Positions 52,997 through 61,698 of a stretch of 64,000 nucleotides of DNA are shown in pieces. The notes below the pieces were generated by a model, which saw only the letters and a program-made list of their open reading frames with translations, searched no databases and was not told the DNA's origin. Position 1 is the first letter of the stretch. Every line of letters begins with the position of its first letter. The translations under genes were made by a program, and so were the position numbers. The DNA comes from SMWC01 sp964466315 (GTDB lineage: Bacteria > Pseudomonadota > Gammaproteobacteria > Steroidobacterales > Rariloculaceae): assembly GCA_964466315.1 (NCBI GenBank), contig CAYXNS010000002.1, positions 62,001 to 126,000 of the forward strand, given 5' to 3'.

Positions 52997-54520
52997 GTGG
53001 CTGAGAAAGATTCGCAATCGACCGCCCACGAAGAGACCATCATCCCGGTCCAGCCCGGGCTCGCACGCGTCGAACTCACCGTGGCTGCCCGGCGGGAGGA
53101 GAGCCGCTCCCCGCGTCTACTCGTGGTTGGCGCGTTCGGCGTGACGGTAATGGCTGCGCTTGCCGTAATCTTCGTTTTGCCCACGTGGGTCGACAGCGGG
53201 CGAGAAGCAACCGAACTGACGCCACCTGAGCCGGACCCGGCACCGGCGGCATCGGCCGAACCTGAGGTGCCGGTGCTCACGGAGGAGGAGGTTGCGGCGC
53301 TACGGGCAAGGGCCGAGGAACTCCTGGCGGAACTGCTCGCGCAGCGGGGTCGGCTAGAGGAACTTGCGGCCGCGGCCTGGGGAGAAGCCGCCTGGGATCG
53401 GTACGAAGACCGCTCCCGCGCGGGCGACGATGCTTACCTGGCCAACACGTTTCAGGACGCCGTGCCGGCGTATGCCGAGGCGCTTGAGGTTGGCGAGCAG
53501 CTCCTCGAACGGTCGACGGAACTAATCGAGGCCGCCCTCAGTGCGGGAAACGCGGCGTTGGATGCGGGCAATGCGCGGCTCGCGCTCGACCAGTTCCAAC
53601 TCGTGCTCGGGATCGAAGCGGACAATGCCACGGCATTGGGAGGGCTCGTGCGGGCAGAGAATCTTCCCGAGGTGCTCGTGCTCGTGCAGCAGGGCGCGGA
53701 GTTCGAGCGGCAGAGTGAACTCCAGGAGGCGGCGCGCGCATTCCGTCAGGCGCTCGGGCTCGATCCCTTGTGGGCGCCTGCGCGCTCGGCGCTATCCGCC
53801 GTGAGTGCGCGTATCGAAAATCTGCGCTTCGATACACTGATGTCGCAGGCTCTCGCCGCGTTGGCGGCGGAGGAATTTGGTGATGCCTATGAATTCTTTG
53901 ACGAGGCGCTGATCCTGCGCCCCGATTCGACCGAAGCACGAGCCGGTCAAACTCAGGCCGAGCAGGGAGTGGAGCTCGATCGGATCGAGTTGGCCGAGGC
54001 GAGGGCAATCGCTTTCGAGACCGTGGAACGGTGGGGCCGGGCCGTCGAACTCTACCGCGAGCTGCTCGCGGAGGACCCAACGCTGGCATTCGCTCAGGCC
54101 GGACTCGAGCGATCACTGCTGAGAACTGACCTAGAGGCCAAGCTCATCAATCTGATCGGGAATCCGACGCTGCTGTTCAGCGATCGAGTGCTCGCGGACG
54201 CCGGCATCTTGTTGGAGGATGCCAGGGGTGTGGAGAATATCGGGGAACGACTCGCGGAGCAGATCGCCGACTTGGACCGGCTCGTCGTGCTCGCGTCTAC
54301 CCCGGTGACCGTAGCGCTTCGTTCAGATGAGCTGACCAGCGTCACGCTCTTTCGTGTCGGTCCGCTCGGTACTTTCACCGCTACCGAAGTCCAGCTTCGT
54401 CCGGGAAATTACAGGGCTCAGGGTACACGCAACGGCTATCGCGACGTTCTTGTAGATATTATTGTACGGCCGGGGCGCGAGATGGCGCCGGTCGACGTAC
54501 GGTGCGTGGAGCCGATCTGA
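52997..54520 (+). CDS. single-pass membrane protein with TPR-like repeats
   Basis: 507 aa. A cytoplasmic N-terminal ~40 residues (with Thr-rich HEETIIPVQPG, a possible kinase/FHA site) precede one membrane helix (41-63, LLVVGAFGVTVMAALAVIFVLP). The periplasmic part is a Pro-rich linker, a coiled coil and several TPR-like helix pairs (AARAFRQALGLDPLWAPARSA; GDAYEFFDEALILRPDSTEA). The C-terminal ~80 residues form a PEGA-like beta domain (LRPGNYRAQGTRNGYRDVLVDI). The TGA overlaps the next ATG. Likely an envelope scaffold for the cluster. Confidence 0.8.
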   Translation: MAEKDSQSTAHEETIIPVQPGLARVELTVAARREESRSPRLLVVGAFGVTVMAALAVIFVLPTWVDSGREATELTPPEPDPAPAASAEPEVPVLTEEEVAALRARAEELLAELLAQRGRLEELAAAAWGEAAWDRYEDRSRAGDDAYLANTFQDAVPAYAEALEVGEQLLERSTELIEAALSAGNAALDAGNARLALDQFQLVLGIEADNATALGGLVRAENLPEVLVLVQQGAEFERQSELQEAARAFRQALGLDPLWAPARSALSAVSARIENLRFDTLMSQALAALAAEEFGDAYEFFDEALILRPDSTEARAGQTQAEQGVELDRIELAEARAIAFETVERWGRAVELYRELLAEDPTLAFAQAGLERSLLRTDLEAKLINLIGNPTLLFSDRVLADAGILLEDARGVENIGERLAEQIADLDRLVVLASTPVTVALRSDELTSVTLFRVGPLGTFTATEVQLRPGNYRAQGTRNGYRDVLVDIIVRPGREMAPVDVRCVEPI

Positions 54521-56955
54521 TGAGCGCGAAGAATAGCTGGGTCTTGATGACATCTACCGCTGGCGAAGAGCGGCGCTTCACCGTGGACGAGTTACCCCTG
54601 TCGATCGGTGGCGACGCCGATAGCAGCATTCGCCTGCATGCTGTCTCGGGCTCGTTGCAGATCGGCATATTGGACGGTGCCTTCTTCATTCAACCGGGTC
54701 GAGACACGCGCAATCTGCGCGTGGAAGGCGAGCCCGTTGCGGGATCTCGCTGGCTCGAGCACGGTGAGACGATCGCGCTCGACACCGCAAGGATCAGCTG
54801 TGTACTCGATGATGAGCGGCTGTGCCTGGAGATCAGCGGTATCGTCACGGGCGGCGACACCGCGCCGCCGGACCTCGAAGAGCTGGCGCGAGAAGAGGCC
54901 GACCTCGACCAGATCGAGATCGCGCCTATCGCTTTTCGGCCCCTGGGCGAGCAGAGGCAAGGCACGCGTCGAACGAGACCGAGCCGCAGGGCTATCGTGG
55001 TCGGCAGCGCGTTTGCGGTCCTCGCTGTCATGGGTTGGTTCGCATTCACGGCCAAGTCGGTCGAACTCATCGTCGCGCCCGAACCCGAGAGCGTCGGGCT
55101 GCCGGGAACGCTTCTGAAGATCAGAATGGGCGATCGTCTGCTGCTGAGCGCGGGTTCCCACCGGGTCGTGGCGGAGCTTGCGGGCTACTACCCGCTCGAT
55201 ACGGAGATCAACGTTGGTCTCTCGCCTGACCAGACCATCGAAGTTGAAATGACCCGGCTTCCGGGCCTCGTGACCTTGACGACGGAGCCGGAAGCGGCTG
55301 CGGAGGTCCTGGTCGACGGTGAGACGGTGGGGACGACGCCGCTGACCGACACTGAGCTCATTACCGGCCGGCATCAGCTCGAATTCATCGCGGACCGCTA
55401 CCTCGCCGAGGTCCGTGAGATTGGGGTTATTGGCGGTGGCGAGCAACAGAGTCTGGTGGTCGAACTCACGCCGAACTGGGCGCCGGTTACGGTAACCAGC
55501 GACCCCCCCGGCGCCGACGTCATCGTCGATGGTGCCGTGTCGGGGTCAACGCCGGTCGTCATGGAACTCGGTGTGGGCGAGCGCATCGTCGAGGTTCGGC
55601 TGCGAGGGTATAATGCCTGGGCGGATGTCGTCTCGGTCTTTGCGGATCAGCCTCAGGAACTGCCGTTGATCGAGCTGACGGAGGCCGACGGGCGGGTGGA
55701 ACTCATAACCGAGCCTTCGGGCGCGGCTGTCAGCGTTAACGGAGAGTACCGTGGTCAGACGCCTTTGACGCTGAGCCTCGTGCCCGGGCGGGCGCACCAA
55801 CTCACACTAGTGAAGCCCGGATTCGACTCTATCGAGCAGGAGCTTTCGGTTGCCGCCGATAGCGGGCACACGCTGACGTTGCCGATGACGGCCCGCATGG
55901 GGACCGTCGATATCAGCAGCGAGCCGGCAGGCGCGGAGATCTGGGTCGATGGTGAGCAGCGTGGGATGACACCGCACGAGTTGACGTTGTCCGCACTCCC
56001 TCATCAGTTTGAGATTCGCCTCGCCGGATACGCGGAACAGTCGGAAGAGATCACGCCCCGACCGGGCTTCCCGCTGTATATCGATGCGATGCTCGTGGAA
56101 TTGAACATAATTACCGGTTCGGGATACCCGCAGGTGGTGCAGACAAGCTTAGGTCAGGAGTTGACGCTCATACTGCCCGGCGAGTTCACGATGGGGTCGT
56201 CACGTCGTGAGCAGGGGCGCCGTTCGAACGAGGTCCTGCGAGCCGTCAGTATCAGCGAGGCTTACTACCTCGGTGTGCGGGAGGTCAGTAACGCGGAGTT
56301 CCGAGCATTCCTTCCGGAGCATAACTCGGGCGCGTTCGGCAACGTATCGTTGAATGAAGACGATCAGCCCGTCGTCCGCGTCACCTGGGACGAAGTCGCC
56401 CAATTCATGAACGCGCTCAGCATCAATGACGGTTTTCAACCGGTGTACGAGGAAGTCAACGGTGTGTGGACGGCCGTGAGACCGCTGCGCAATGGTTACC
56501 GGCTGCCGACTGAAGCCGAGTGGGCCTGGGCGGCCCGATTCGCCAATCGAGAAGAACCTACGACGTATCCATGGGGCAACATCCTGCCGTTGCCGGATCG
56601 CTCGGGAAACTACGCCGACGTCTCGGCGGCGACGCTTCTGCAAAACCACCTCGTGACCTATAACGATGGCTTCGAAGTCTCCGCGCCTTCGGGCAGCTTC
56701 GCGCCGAACGCCGTCGGCGTCTACGATCTTGGCGGAAACGCCTCGGAGTGGATGCTCGATTATTGGGAGATCGGTTCCCCGGAGACCGAGGTTGTGACGG
56801 TCGATCGGTTAGGTCCGGAACACGGCCGCTTTCACGTGATCCGGGGCGGTAGCTGGCGGAGCGCGAGGCCTACCGACCTACGCCTTGCCTACCGAAATTA
56901 CAGTGCCGATAGCAGGGAAGACATTGGCTTCCGTATCGCCCGAAATCTGGAATGA
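54520..56955 (+). CDS. FHA-like/TM/PEGA-repeat/FGE-fold transmembrane protein
   Basis: 811 aa from the ATG in TGATG. Residues 1-105 look like an FHA-type cytoplasmic domain (LPLSIGGDADSSIRL, LEHGETIAL). A membrane helix spans 158-176. About five PEGA repeats occupy ~178-540 (each ending TxPxxxxLxxGxHxLxxxxxGY). Residues ~545-811 form a formylglycine-generating-enzyme (FGE/sulfatase-modifying) fold: LPGEFTMGS, YRLPTEAEWAWAAR, PWGN, GVYDLGGNASEWMLDYW, RGGSW, GFRIAR. The catalytic FGE Cys is absent: the usual CRSAxR reads LRLAYR. The outer domain is therefore probably a ligand- or wall-binding module driven by cytoplasmic phosphosignals. Confidence 0.85.
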   Translation: MSAKNSWVLMTSTAGEERRFTVDELPLSIGGDADSSIRLHAVSGSLQIGILDGAFFIQPGRDTRNLRVEGEPVAGSRWLEHGETIALDTARISCVLDDERLCLEISGIVTGGDTAPPDLEELAREEADLDQIEIAPIAFRPLGEQRQGTRRTRPSRRAIVVGSAFAVLAVMGWFAFTAKSVELIVAPEPESVGLPGTLLKIRMGDRLLLSAGSHRVVAELAGYYPLDTEINVGLSPDQTIEVEMTRLPGLVTLTTEPEAAAEVLVDGETVGTTPLTDTELITGRHQLEFIADRYLAEVREIGVIGGGEQQSLVVELTPNWAPVTVTSDPPGADVIVDGAVSGSTPVVMELGVGERIVEVRLRGYNAWADVVSVFADQPQELPLIELTEADGRVELITEPSGAAVSVNGEYRGQTPLTLSLVPGRAHQLTLVKPGFDSIEQELSVAADSGHTLTLPMTARMGTVDISSEPAGAEIWVDGEQRGMTPHELTLSALPHQFEIRLAGYAEQSEEITPRPGFPLYIDAMLVELNIITGSGYPQVVQTSLGQELTLILPGEFTMGSSRREQGRRSNEVLRAVSISEAYYLGVREVSNAEFRAFLPEHNSGAFGNVSLNEDDQPVVRVTWDEVAQFMNALSINDGFQPVYEEVNGVWTAVRPLRNGYRLPTEAEWAWAARFANREEPTTYPWGNILPLPDRSGNYADVSAATLLQNHLVTYNDGFEVSAPSGSFAPNAVGVYDLGGNASEWMLDYWEIGSPETEVVTVDRLGPEHGRFHVIRGGSWRSARPTDLRLAYRNYSADSREDIGFRIARNLE

Positions 56956-57002
56956 TCTGTGCCCGAATTGGTCTAATATTAGAGAGTTTTTTAGGAGAGA
57001 TG

Positions 57003-57212
57003 ATGATGCACTGGATACGAATGTTAACGGCGCTGTTGGCTTTGATGGTGCTGTCACTGTCGTCGATCGGCCAGGATGCCGAGGCGCCCGAGGACGAGGC
57101 GACGTCTGCGGATTCGCCGCCACCACCCGACACCCGGCCCCTCGACGAGATATTCATTCCGAGCCAAGAAATCGCTGCGGACGAAGAAGTTACGTTCCCG
57201 GTCAATATCTAG
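57003..57212 (+). CDS. small exported protein of unknown function
   Basis: About 69 aa. Three successive ATGs (57000, 57003, 57006) follow AGGAG; the second or third has the best spacing. A signal peptide (LTALLALMVLSLSSIGQ) precedes a ~45-residue acidic, Pro-rich mature segment (EAPEDEATSADSPPPPDTRP) ending in FIPSQEIAADEEVTFPVNI. The stop is two bases from the start of the channel gene. It may be an accessory subunit of that channel. Confidence 0.65.
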   Translation: MMHWIRMLTALLALMVLSLSSIGQDAEAPEDEATSADSPPPPDTRPLDEIFIPSQEIAADEEVTFPVNI

Positions 57213-57214
57213 CC

Positions 57215-58024
57215 ATGAAGCGTCACTTCCAAACGGAATTTCTCTATCAGGTCTTCGCACTGATCATTGCGATCATTATCGTGCACGCTATCTACGTGAC
57301 GGTAGTCCGACCGAGGGCGACCGAGGCCTTGAACGAGCAGGCACTGCAGATCCAAGAGGACGCCGAGTACACGGTCGAGCGCTCTATCTGGGTCCTCATC
57401 AGGGACTTCGAGCAGGAGTCGTGCTTCGTCCTCATGCTGTGGGCATTCTCCATCATGGGCTATAAGGCGAGCCGATCTCTTGGTGAGCAGAAGCTATTGC
57501 AGCGGGAACTCGTGCCTGTCCAGGACGGCGTCAGGATTCTCCCCGAAGACACGCGCGAGTACGCGCGCACGCTACAGGCGTTACCGGACCGGCTGCGCGA
57601 GATGCTGCTGCCGCGGGTCCTTCTATCATCTCTCGAACGTTTCGGATCCACGCGCAACGTTCAAGACGTTTCTTCCGTCGCGAATACGCTCTGCGAATCG
57701 GAAGGCGAGCGCCTGGAATCGGAGCTGTCGATGATTCGTTATGTCGCGTGGGCCATTCCGTCCGTCGGTTTTATCGGCACCGTTCGCGGTATCGGCGAGG
57801 CTCTCGGTCAAGCGCATCGTGCCGTCGATGGCGACATCACCGGCGTAACGCAGAGTCTAGGTACGGCGTTCAACTCGACGTTCATCGCGTTGTTGATCTC
57901 CATCGTCGTGATGTTCCTGGTTCATCAACTGCAGTCGCTGCAGGAACGGCTCGTCTTCGATACGCAGACGTACATTGATCACAACCTGATTCGTCACATG
58001 CAGACACGAGGAGGCGCGCAGTAG
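57215..58024 (+). CDS. MotA/TolQ/ExbB-family proton channel subunit
   Basis: 269 aa from the ATG at 57215. Four membrane segments: 9-31 (EFLYQVFALIIAIIIVHAIYVTV), 69-87 (SCFVLMLWAFSIMGYKASRS), ~175-195 (VAWAIPSVGFIGTVRGIGEAL) and ~212-235 (FNSTFIALLISIVVMFLVHQ). The last two carry the family signatures PxxGxxGTVxG and LGTAFNSTFIALL that line the proton path in ExbB and TolQ. A large cytoplasmic loop lies between helices 2 and 3, as in MotA. Its partner should be a one-helix protein with a membrane Asp; both downstream VWA proteins fit. Confidence 0.88.
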   Translation: MKRHFQTEFLYQVFALIIAIIIVHAIYVTVVRPRATEALNEQALQIQEDAEYTVERSIWVLIRDFEQESCFVLMLWAFSIMGYKASRSLGEQKLLQRELVPVQDGVRILPEDTREYARTLQALPDRLREMLLPRVLLSSLERFGSTRNVQDVSSVANTLCESEGERLESELSMIRYVAWAIPSVGFIGTVRGIGEALGQAHRAVDGDITGVTQSLGTAFNSTFIALLISIVVMFLVHQLQSLQERLVFDTQTYIDHNLIRHMQTRGGAQ

Positions 58025-58034
58025 CGCAAGAATC

Positions 58035-59435
58035 GTGAGCACGCTCGCAATCGATATCAACGATGCGAACCTGATTGTCGCAGACGAATCGGGAGTGCTC
58101 GCGATGGAACCGGGTTACGCACTCGTCAATGGCAAGGGAGTCCTGACGGGCAACGAAGCATACGGGCAGGCCCGGTTGCGGCCGCGTGAGAGTAGCAACC
58201 GTTACTGGGAGCAGTTAAGTCTCTCTGACGGTAGCGCGGGGCTGGATGGAGTTGCTAATACTGCCCAACTCGCGTTCGCTCAGCTCGAAGATCTATGGAA
58301 ACGTTACGGCGGCCCGGATCGGGACGCGCTGTTGGTCGTGCCCGATCACTATAGCCGCGAGCAGCTCGGGTTGCTGCTGGGTCTCGCTCAGGAGTGCAGC
58401 ATGCCCGTGCGCTCGTTGGTAAATTCGGCCGTGGCGGCAAGTTCCAGGCCTTATCCGAACCAGCAACTGATCTACCTCGATGCTGGTCTATACCGAGTAT
58501 CGGCGACGACACTGGAGCAGGGTAGTGATGTTTTGGTGAGAGCCGAGCAGGCCATCGATGGTGTAGGTCTGGCTTCACTAATGGATCTATGGGCGAAGCG
58601 TGTCGCTGAATTGTTCGTGCTATCGACGCGATTCGATCCGTTTCACGGCGCCGACAGCGAACAGTTCGTCTACGATCGTTTGCCGGCATGGCTGCAGACT
58701 CTGCAGGATGATGACCGTGCCGAGCTTCGGCTGCCGCACGGTGATAAAGAAGTCACCATCGAAGTCGAGCGTGAGCAATTGCTCGGTGTTGCTTCCGGAT
58801 TCAATCGCGCGCTCGTGCAGTTAGTCGCGCAGTGCAGAAGTGGCGGAGACAGCCTCGTCATACAGGTTTCCCACCGCCTACTCGGATTGCCCGGTGTAGT
58901 TAACGAACTCTCGCGCCTCGACGACGCGCATATCCTACCGTTGCCCGTGGGTGAAGCGGCTCTGGGTGCCATTCAAAGCCTCGAGAACATTGATTCGAGC
59001 CGTGACCAGGTGAAACTCCTGAAGCGGTTGCCGTGGCGAGCTGAGAGCGCGCCACTTCCTCCCGCAGTCGATTTACTGGTACCAGTCGATGTTCGTGAGC
59101 CCGTAGAGAAGCCTGAGAGTTCGCCAACTCATATTGTCTACCGTGGCGTCGCATTTCCGGTAGATGCTGGTGGGCTCTTGATCGGGCGAGAGGATCAGGA
59201 AGGCCGCCGTGTAATCGTTCTGAATGGTGAACACGGTGGCGTCTCGCGCTCGCACTGTGAGTTCGTGCGGCGTGATGGTGAGCTCAAACTCAAGGACCTG
59301 AGTCAGTACGGAACCTTCGTCAACGAGAAACGAGTCTCCGGCGATCTGACAATTCAACCTGCCGATATAATCCGCATCGGATCTCCGGGCGAGGAGTTAC
59401 AGGCGATCGTGATGGAGGACGGTAGTGGCACGTAA
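58035..59435 (+). CDS. actin/Hsp70-fold protein with C-terminal FHA domain
   Basis: 466 aa from a GTG. Residues 1-~330 show an ATPase-fold pattern of the actin/Hsp70 type: TLAIDINDANLIVADE as phosphate-1 strand, LLVVPDHYS, SLVNSAVAAS (connect-like) and LIYLDAGLYRVSATTL as phosphate-2. Nucleotide binding is an inference. A Pro-rich linker leads to an FHA domain (~370-460): LLIGRED, GVSRSHCEF, LKDLSQYGTFVN, with the canonical Arg and Ser-Arg-x-His. It should bind phosphothreonine made by the cluster's kinase. The C-terminus overlaps the first VWA gene by 11 bases. Confidence 0.82.
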   Translation: MSTLAIDINDANLIVADESGVLAMEPGYALVNGKGVLTGNEAYGQARLRPRESSNRYWEQLSLSDGSAGLDGVANTAQLAFAQLEDLWKRYGGPDRDALLVVPDHYSREQLGLLLGLAQECSMPVRSLVNSAVAASSRPYPNQQLIYLDAGLYRVSATTLEQGSDVLVRAEQAIDGVGLASLMDLWAKRVAELFVLSTRFDPFHGADSEQFVYDRLPAWLQTLQDDDRAELRLPHGDKEVTIEVEREQLLGVASGFNRALVQLVAQCRSGGDSLVIQVSHRLLGLPGVVNELSRLDDAHILPLPVGEAALGAIQSLENIDSSRDQVKLLKRLPWRAESAPLPPAVDLLVPVDVREPVEKPESSPTHIVYRGVAFPVDAGGLLIGREDQEGRRVIVLNGEHGGVSRSHCEFVRRDGELKLKDLSQYGTFVNEKRVSGDLTIQPADIIRIGSPGEELQAIVMEDGSGT

Positions 59436-60516
59436 GCAGCTTAACGTGTTCTCTCTGTCGTTCCTGGACGCGATGACGTGCGGGTTCGGCGCCATCATTC
59501 TGTTCTTCATGATCATCAACGCGAATATAGACGTGCGTCGTGAGGTCGTTCTCGACGAACTCGTGAGCGAAGTCGACCGGATGGAGTTACAGGTGCTCGT
59601 CGGCCGCAAGAATCTCGTGCAGCTCCAGCAGGAGTTGGTAGAGCTCATCGAGGAATGGGCGATTTTGCGGGGACTCAAAGAAGAGATCGCCACGGAGATC
59701 AATCTCACTGCAGAAGAATTTAATTCTCTGACTGCGGACACGGTCGCCCAGGAAGAGGCCATCGAACGATTGCGTTCGGAACTCGACGCTCTGGAGGATG
59801 AGACGCAGCGGCTCTCGGCGGAGAGTATCACGCCCGAGGATGCCGGCAACCGCATCATCAGCGTCACCGGAGAAGGCAACCGGCAGTACCTCACAGGCCT
59901 CAGAATGGGTGGCGAACGTGTGGTCATACTCGTGGACGCATCGGGCAGCATGCTGGACCGAACGCTCGTCAATATCATTCGCCGCAGGAATATGCCGATC
60001 GACCAACAGTTGTCGGCGCCGAAGTGGCAGCAGACCGTCAATACAGTGGAATGGTTGACGGCACAACTCACGCCCGGCACGCAGTTTCAGATATTCGCTT
60101 TCAACGACGAGGCCTGGACGTTGATCGAGGGTAGCGAAGGTCAATGGCTGACCGTAACCGACGGCGGCCAGTTGCGAGAGGCCGTGGAGGACCTGCGCGC
60201 GACCGCACCGACGGGACCCACGAGCCTGCACGCAGCGTTCGCGACTATGAGGCCTCTGGATCCTAAGCCAGACAATATCTATCTGCTCGTCGACGGTTTG
60301 CCGACGATGGGAGAGATTGAGCCGACTCGCGCGGGCGTTACCGGCCGCGAGCGCCAGGGTCATTTCAATCGTGCGGCACGCGAGCTACCGTTCAACGTGC
60401 CCGTGAACGTCATTCTGTACGCGATGGAGGGCGACCCGCAGTCTGCCCCTGCGTACTGGTGGCTGGCACTAAGTACGGGCGGATCGTTGATGGCGCCTTC
60501 GGAGGATTGGCCATGA
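59425..60516 (+). CDS. membrane-anchored VWA protein with ExbD-like helix (first)
   Basis: 363 aa from a GTG. Residues 9-31 form a membrane helix with Asp15 in SFLDAMTCGFGAIILFFMI, similar in position to the proton-carrying Asp of ExbD, TolR and MotB. A coiled coil (~42-135, rich in Glu/Leu) is followed by a von Willebrand A domain with the metal site D171-ASGS-M and FAFNDEAW, LLVDGLPT. The CGFGA motif is shared with the next protein. Its periplasmic VWA domain would replace the peptidoglycan- or TonB-linked domain of ordinary stator partners. ATGA overlap with the next gene. Confidence 0.85.
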   Translation: MARKQLNVFSLSFLDAMTCGFGAIILFFMIINANIDVRREVVLDELVSEVDRMELQVLVGRKNLVQLQQELVELIEEWAILRGLKEEIATEINLTAEEFNSLTADTVAQEEAIERLRSELDALEDETQRLSAESITPEDAGNRIISVTGEGNRQYLTGLRMGGERVVILVDASGSMLDRTLVNIIRRRNMPIDQQLSAPKWQQTVNTVEWLTAQLTPGTQFQIFAFNDEAWTLIEGSEGQWLTVTDGGQLREAVEDLRATAPTGPTSLHAAFATMRPLDPKPDNIYLLVDGLPTMGEIEPTRAGVTGRERQGHFNRAARELPFNVPVNVILYAMEGDPQSAPAYWWLALSTGGSLMAPSEDWP

Positions 60517-61517
60517 TAAAACGGCGACGCGATATCGAGACAGGCAGCCTTTCATTCCTGGATGTCATCTGTTGCGGATTCGGGGCGATCATCCTATTGC
60601 TCGTGTTGACCAAGATATTTGAGCCGATTCGTCTCGAAGAAAGCCATGTCGAATTGGAGGAGCTGATCGCCCGCTATCAACAGGAGTTGTACGAGATTCT
60701 CGGTGAGACTGAAGTCGTGGTGCGCGAGCGCTCGTCTACGATCGAGCGCGTGGAAGAGGACGAGACGCAGATCGCAACGCTGGAAGAGGAATTGACCCGT
60801 ATTCGTGCGGAGTTTCTCGCGATGACGGACGACGCAGACATATCCGCGGATCTGGCCGGGCGTCTCGCCGAAGCGAAACAACGGTTAACCGAGGAAATGC
60901 AGCGGCTGTTAGCCGACTACAGACCCGATCCGGAAGATTACAAGATCGGCGGTATTCCGGTAGACAGCGAGTACATCATCTTCATCATCGACACTTCCGG
61001 CAGTATGCAACGCTACGCATGGAACCGGGTCCAACAGCAGATCCGCGAGACCCTCGAAGTTTATCCCCAGGTCAAGGGGATCCAGGTGTTCAACGACATG
61101 GGCGAGTACATGTTCCGGAGCTACAGGAACGAATGGATTCCTGACACGCAGGGAAGACGCGACGCCATCATCGACGCGCTGAGAAACTGGCAGGCGTTTT
61201 CGAACTCGAGCCCGAGGGAGGGCATCCTCGAGGCGATCGAGACCTTCTACGATCCCGAAAAGAAGATCAGCTTGTACGTCTATAGCGATGACTTCGCGTC
61301 AGGCTCCATCAATGCGGTCGTCAGGGAAGTCGATCGGCGTAACACGCTCGGCGCGGATGGTGAGCGGCGGGTCCGGATACACGCCGTCGCATTTCCCGTC
61401 TATTACGAAGTGACGAACGGCGAGCTTCTCTCATCCGCACGCTTTGCCGTTCTCATGCGCGTGCTCTGCCAGCGTAACGGTGGCACATTCGTGGCGCTGC
61501 CCTCGCTACGCGGTTAG
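60513..61517 (+). CDS. membrane-anchored VWA protein with ExbD-like helix (second)
   Basis: 334 aa, starting at the ATG overlapping the previous stop. It has the same layout as its neighbour but low identity outside key motifs: basic N-terminus, helix with D17 in SFLDVICCGFGAIILLLVL (14-32), long coiled coil (~45-135), then a VWA domain (IIFIIDTSGSMQRY, 156-168; QVFNDMGEYMFRSY; LYVYSDDF). The paired genes suggest a heteromeric partner of the channel subunit. The gene ends the compact cluster; ~180 bases follow before the OmpA-family gene. Confidence 0.85.
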   Translation: MIKRRRDIETGSLSFLDVICCGFGAIILLLVLTKIFEPIRLEESHVELEELIARYQQELYEILGETEVVVRERSSTIERVEEDETQIATLEEELTRIRAEFLAMTDDADISADLAGRLAEAKQRLTEEMQRLLADYRPDPEDYKIGGIPVDSEYIIFIIDTSGSMQRYAWNRVQQQIRETLEVYPQVKGIQVFNDMGEYMFRSYRNEWIPDTQGRRDAIIDALRNWQAFSNSSPREGILEAIETFYDPEKKISLYVYSDDFASGSINAVVREVDRRNTLGADGERRVRIHAVAFPVYYEVTNGELLSSARFAVLMRVLCQRNGGTFVALPSLRG

Positions 61518-61523
61518 CGGCAC

Positions 61524-61671
61524 CTAGTTCATAGACCCCACCAGGACGCTAGACGTCACTGCATTGCCCGCTCCGGCCTCCGTCAGAATTCGCCAGATTT
61601 GCACAATGATGTTGTCCGAATTCATCACTGGATTGCCGCGACGCTGAGCTTCAATGAAATCGTGCGGGTAG
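61524..61671 (-). other. possible 3' remnant of an unidentified gene
   Basis: On the minus strand the ~48 codons before the TAG at 61524 read like real protein (PHDFIEAQRRGNPVMNSD then IIVQIWRILTEAGAGNAV). The coding look stops near 61670, where the frame runs into the 5' end of the opposite-strand OmpA-family gene. I do not recognise the family. It may be a truncated gene end left between the VWA cluster and the OmpA gene. Confidence 0.25.
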
Positions 61672-61698
61672 GCACGAGCAACCAAAAGGAGCACAGTC

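Noticed and set aside
49626..61517. Zorya-type defence system
   Set aside because: The channel subunit recalls ZorA, but there is no ZorB-like OmpA stator in the operon, no helicase and no nuclease; kinase, FHA, PEGA and VWA genes do not fit.
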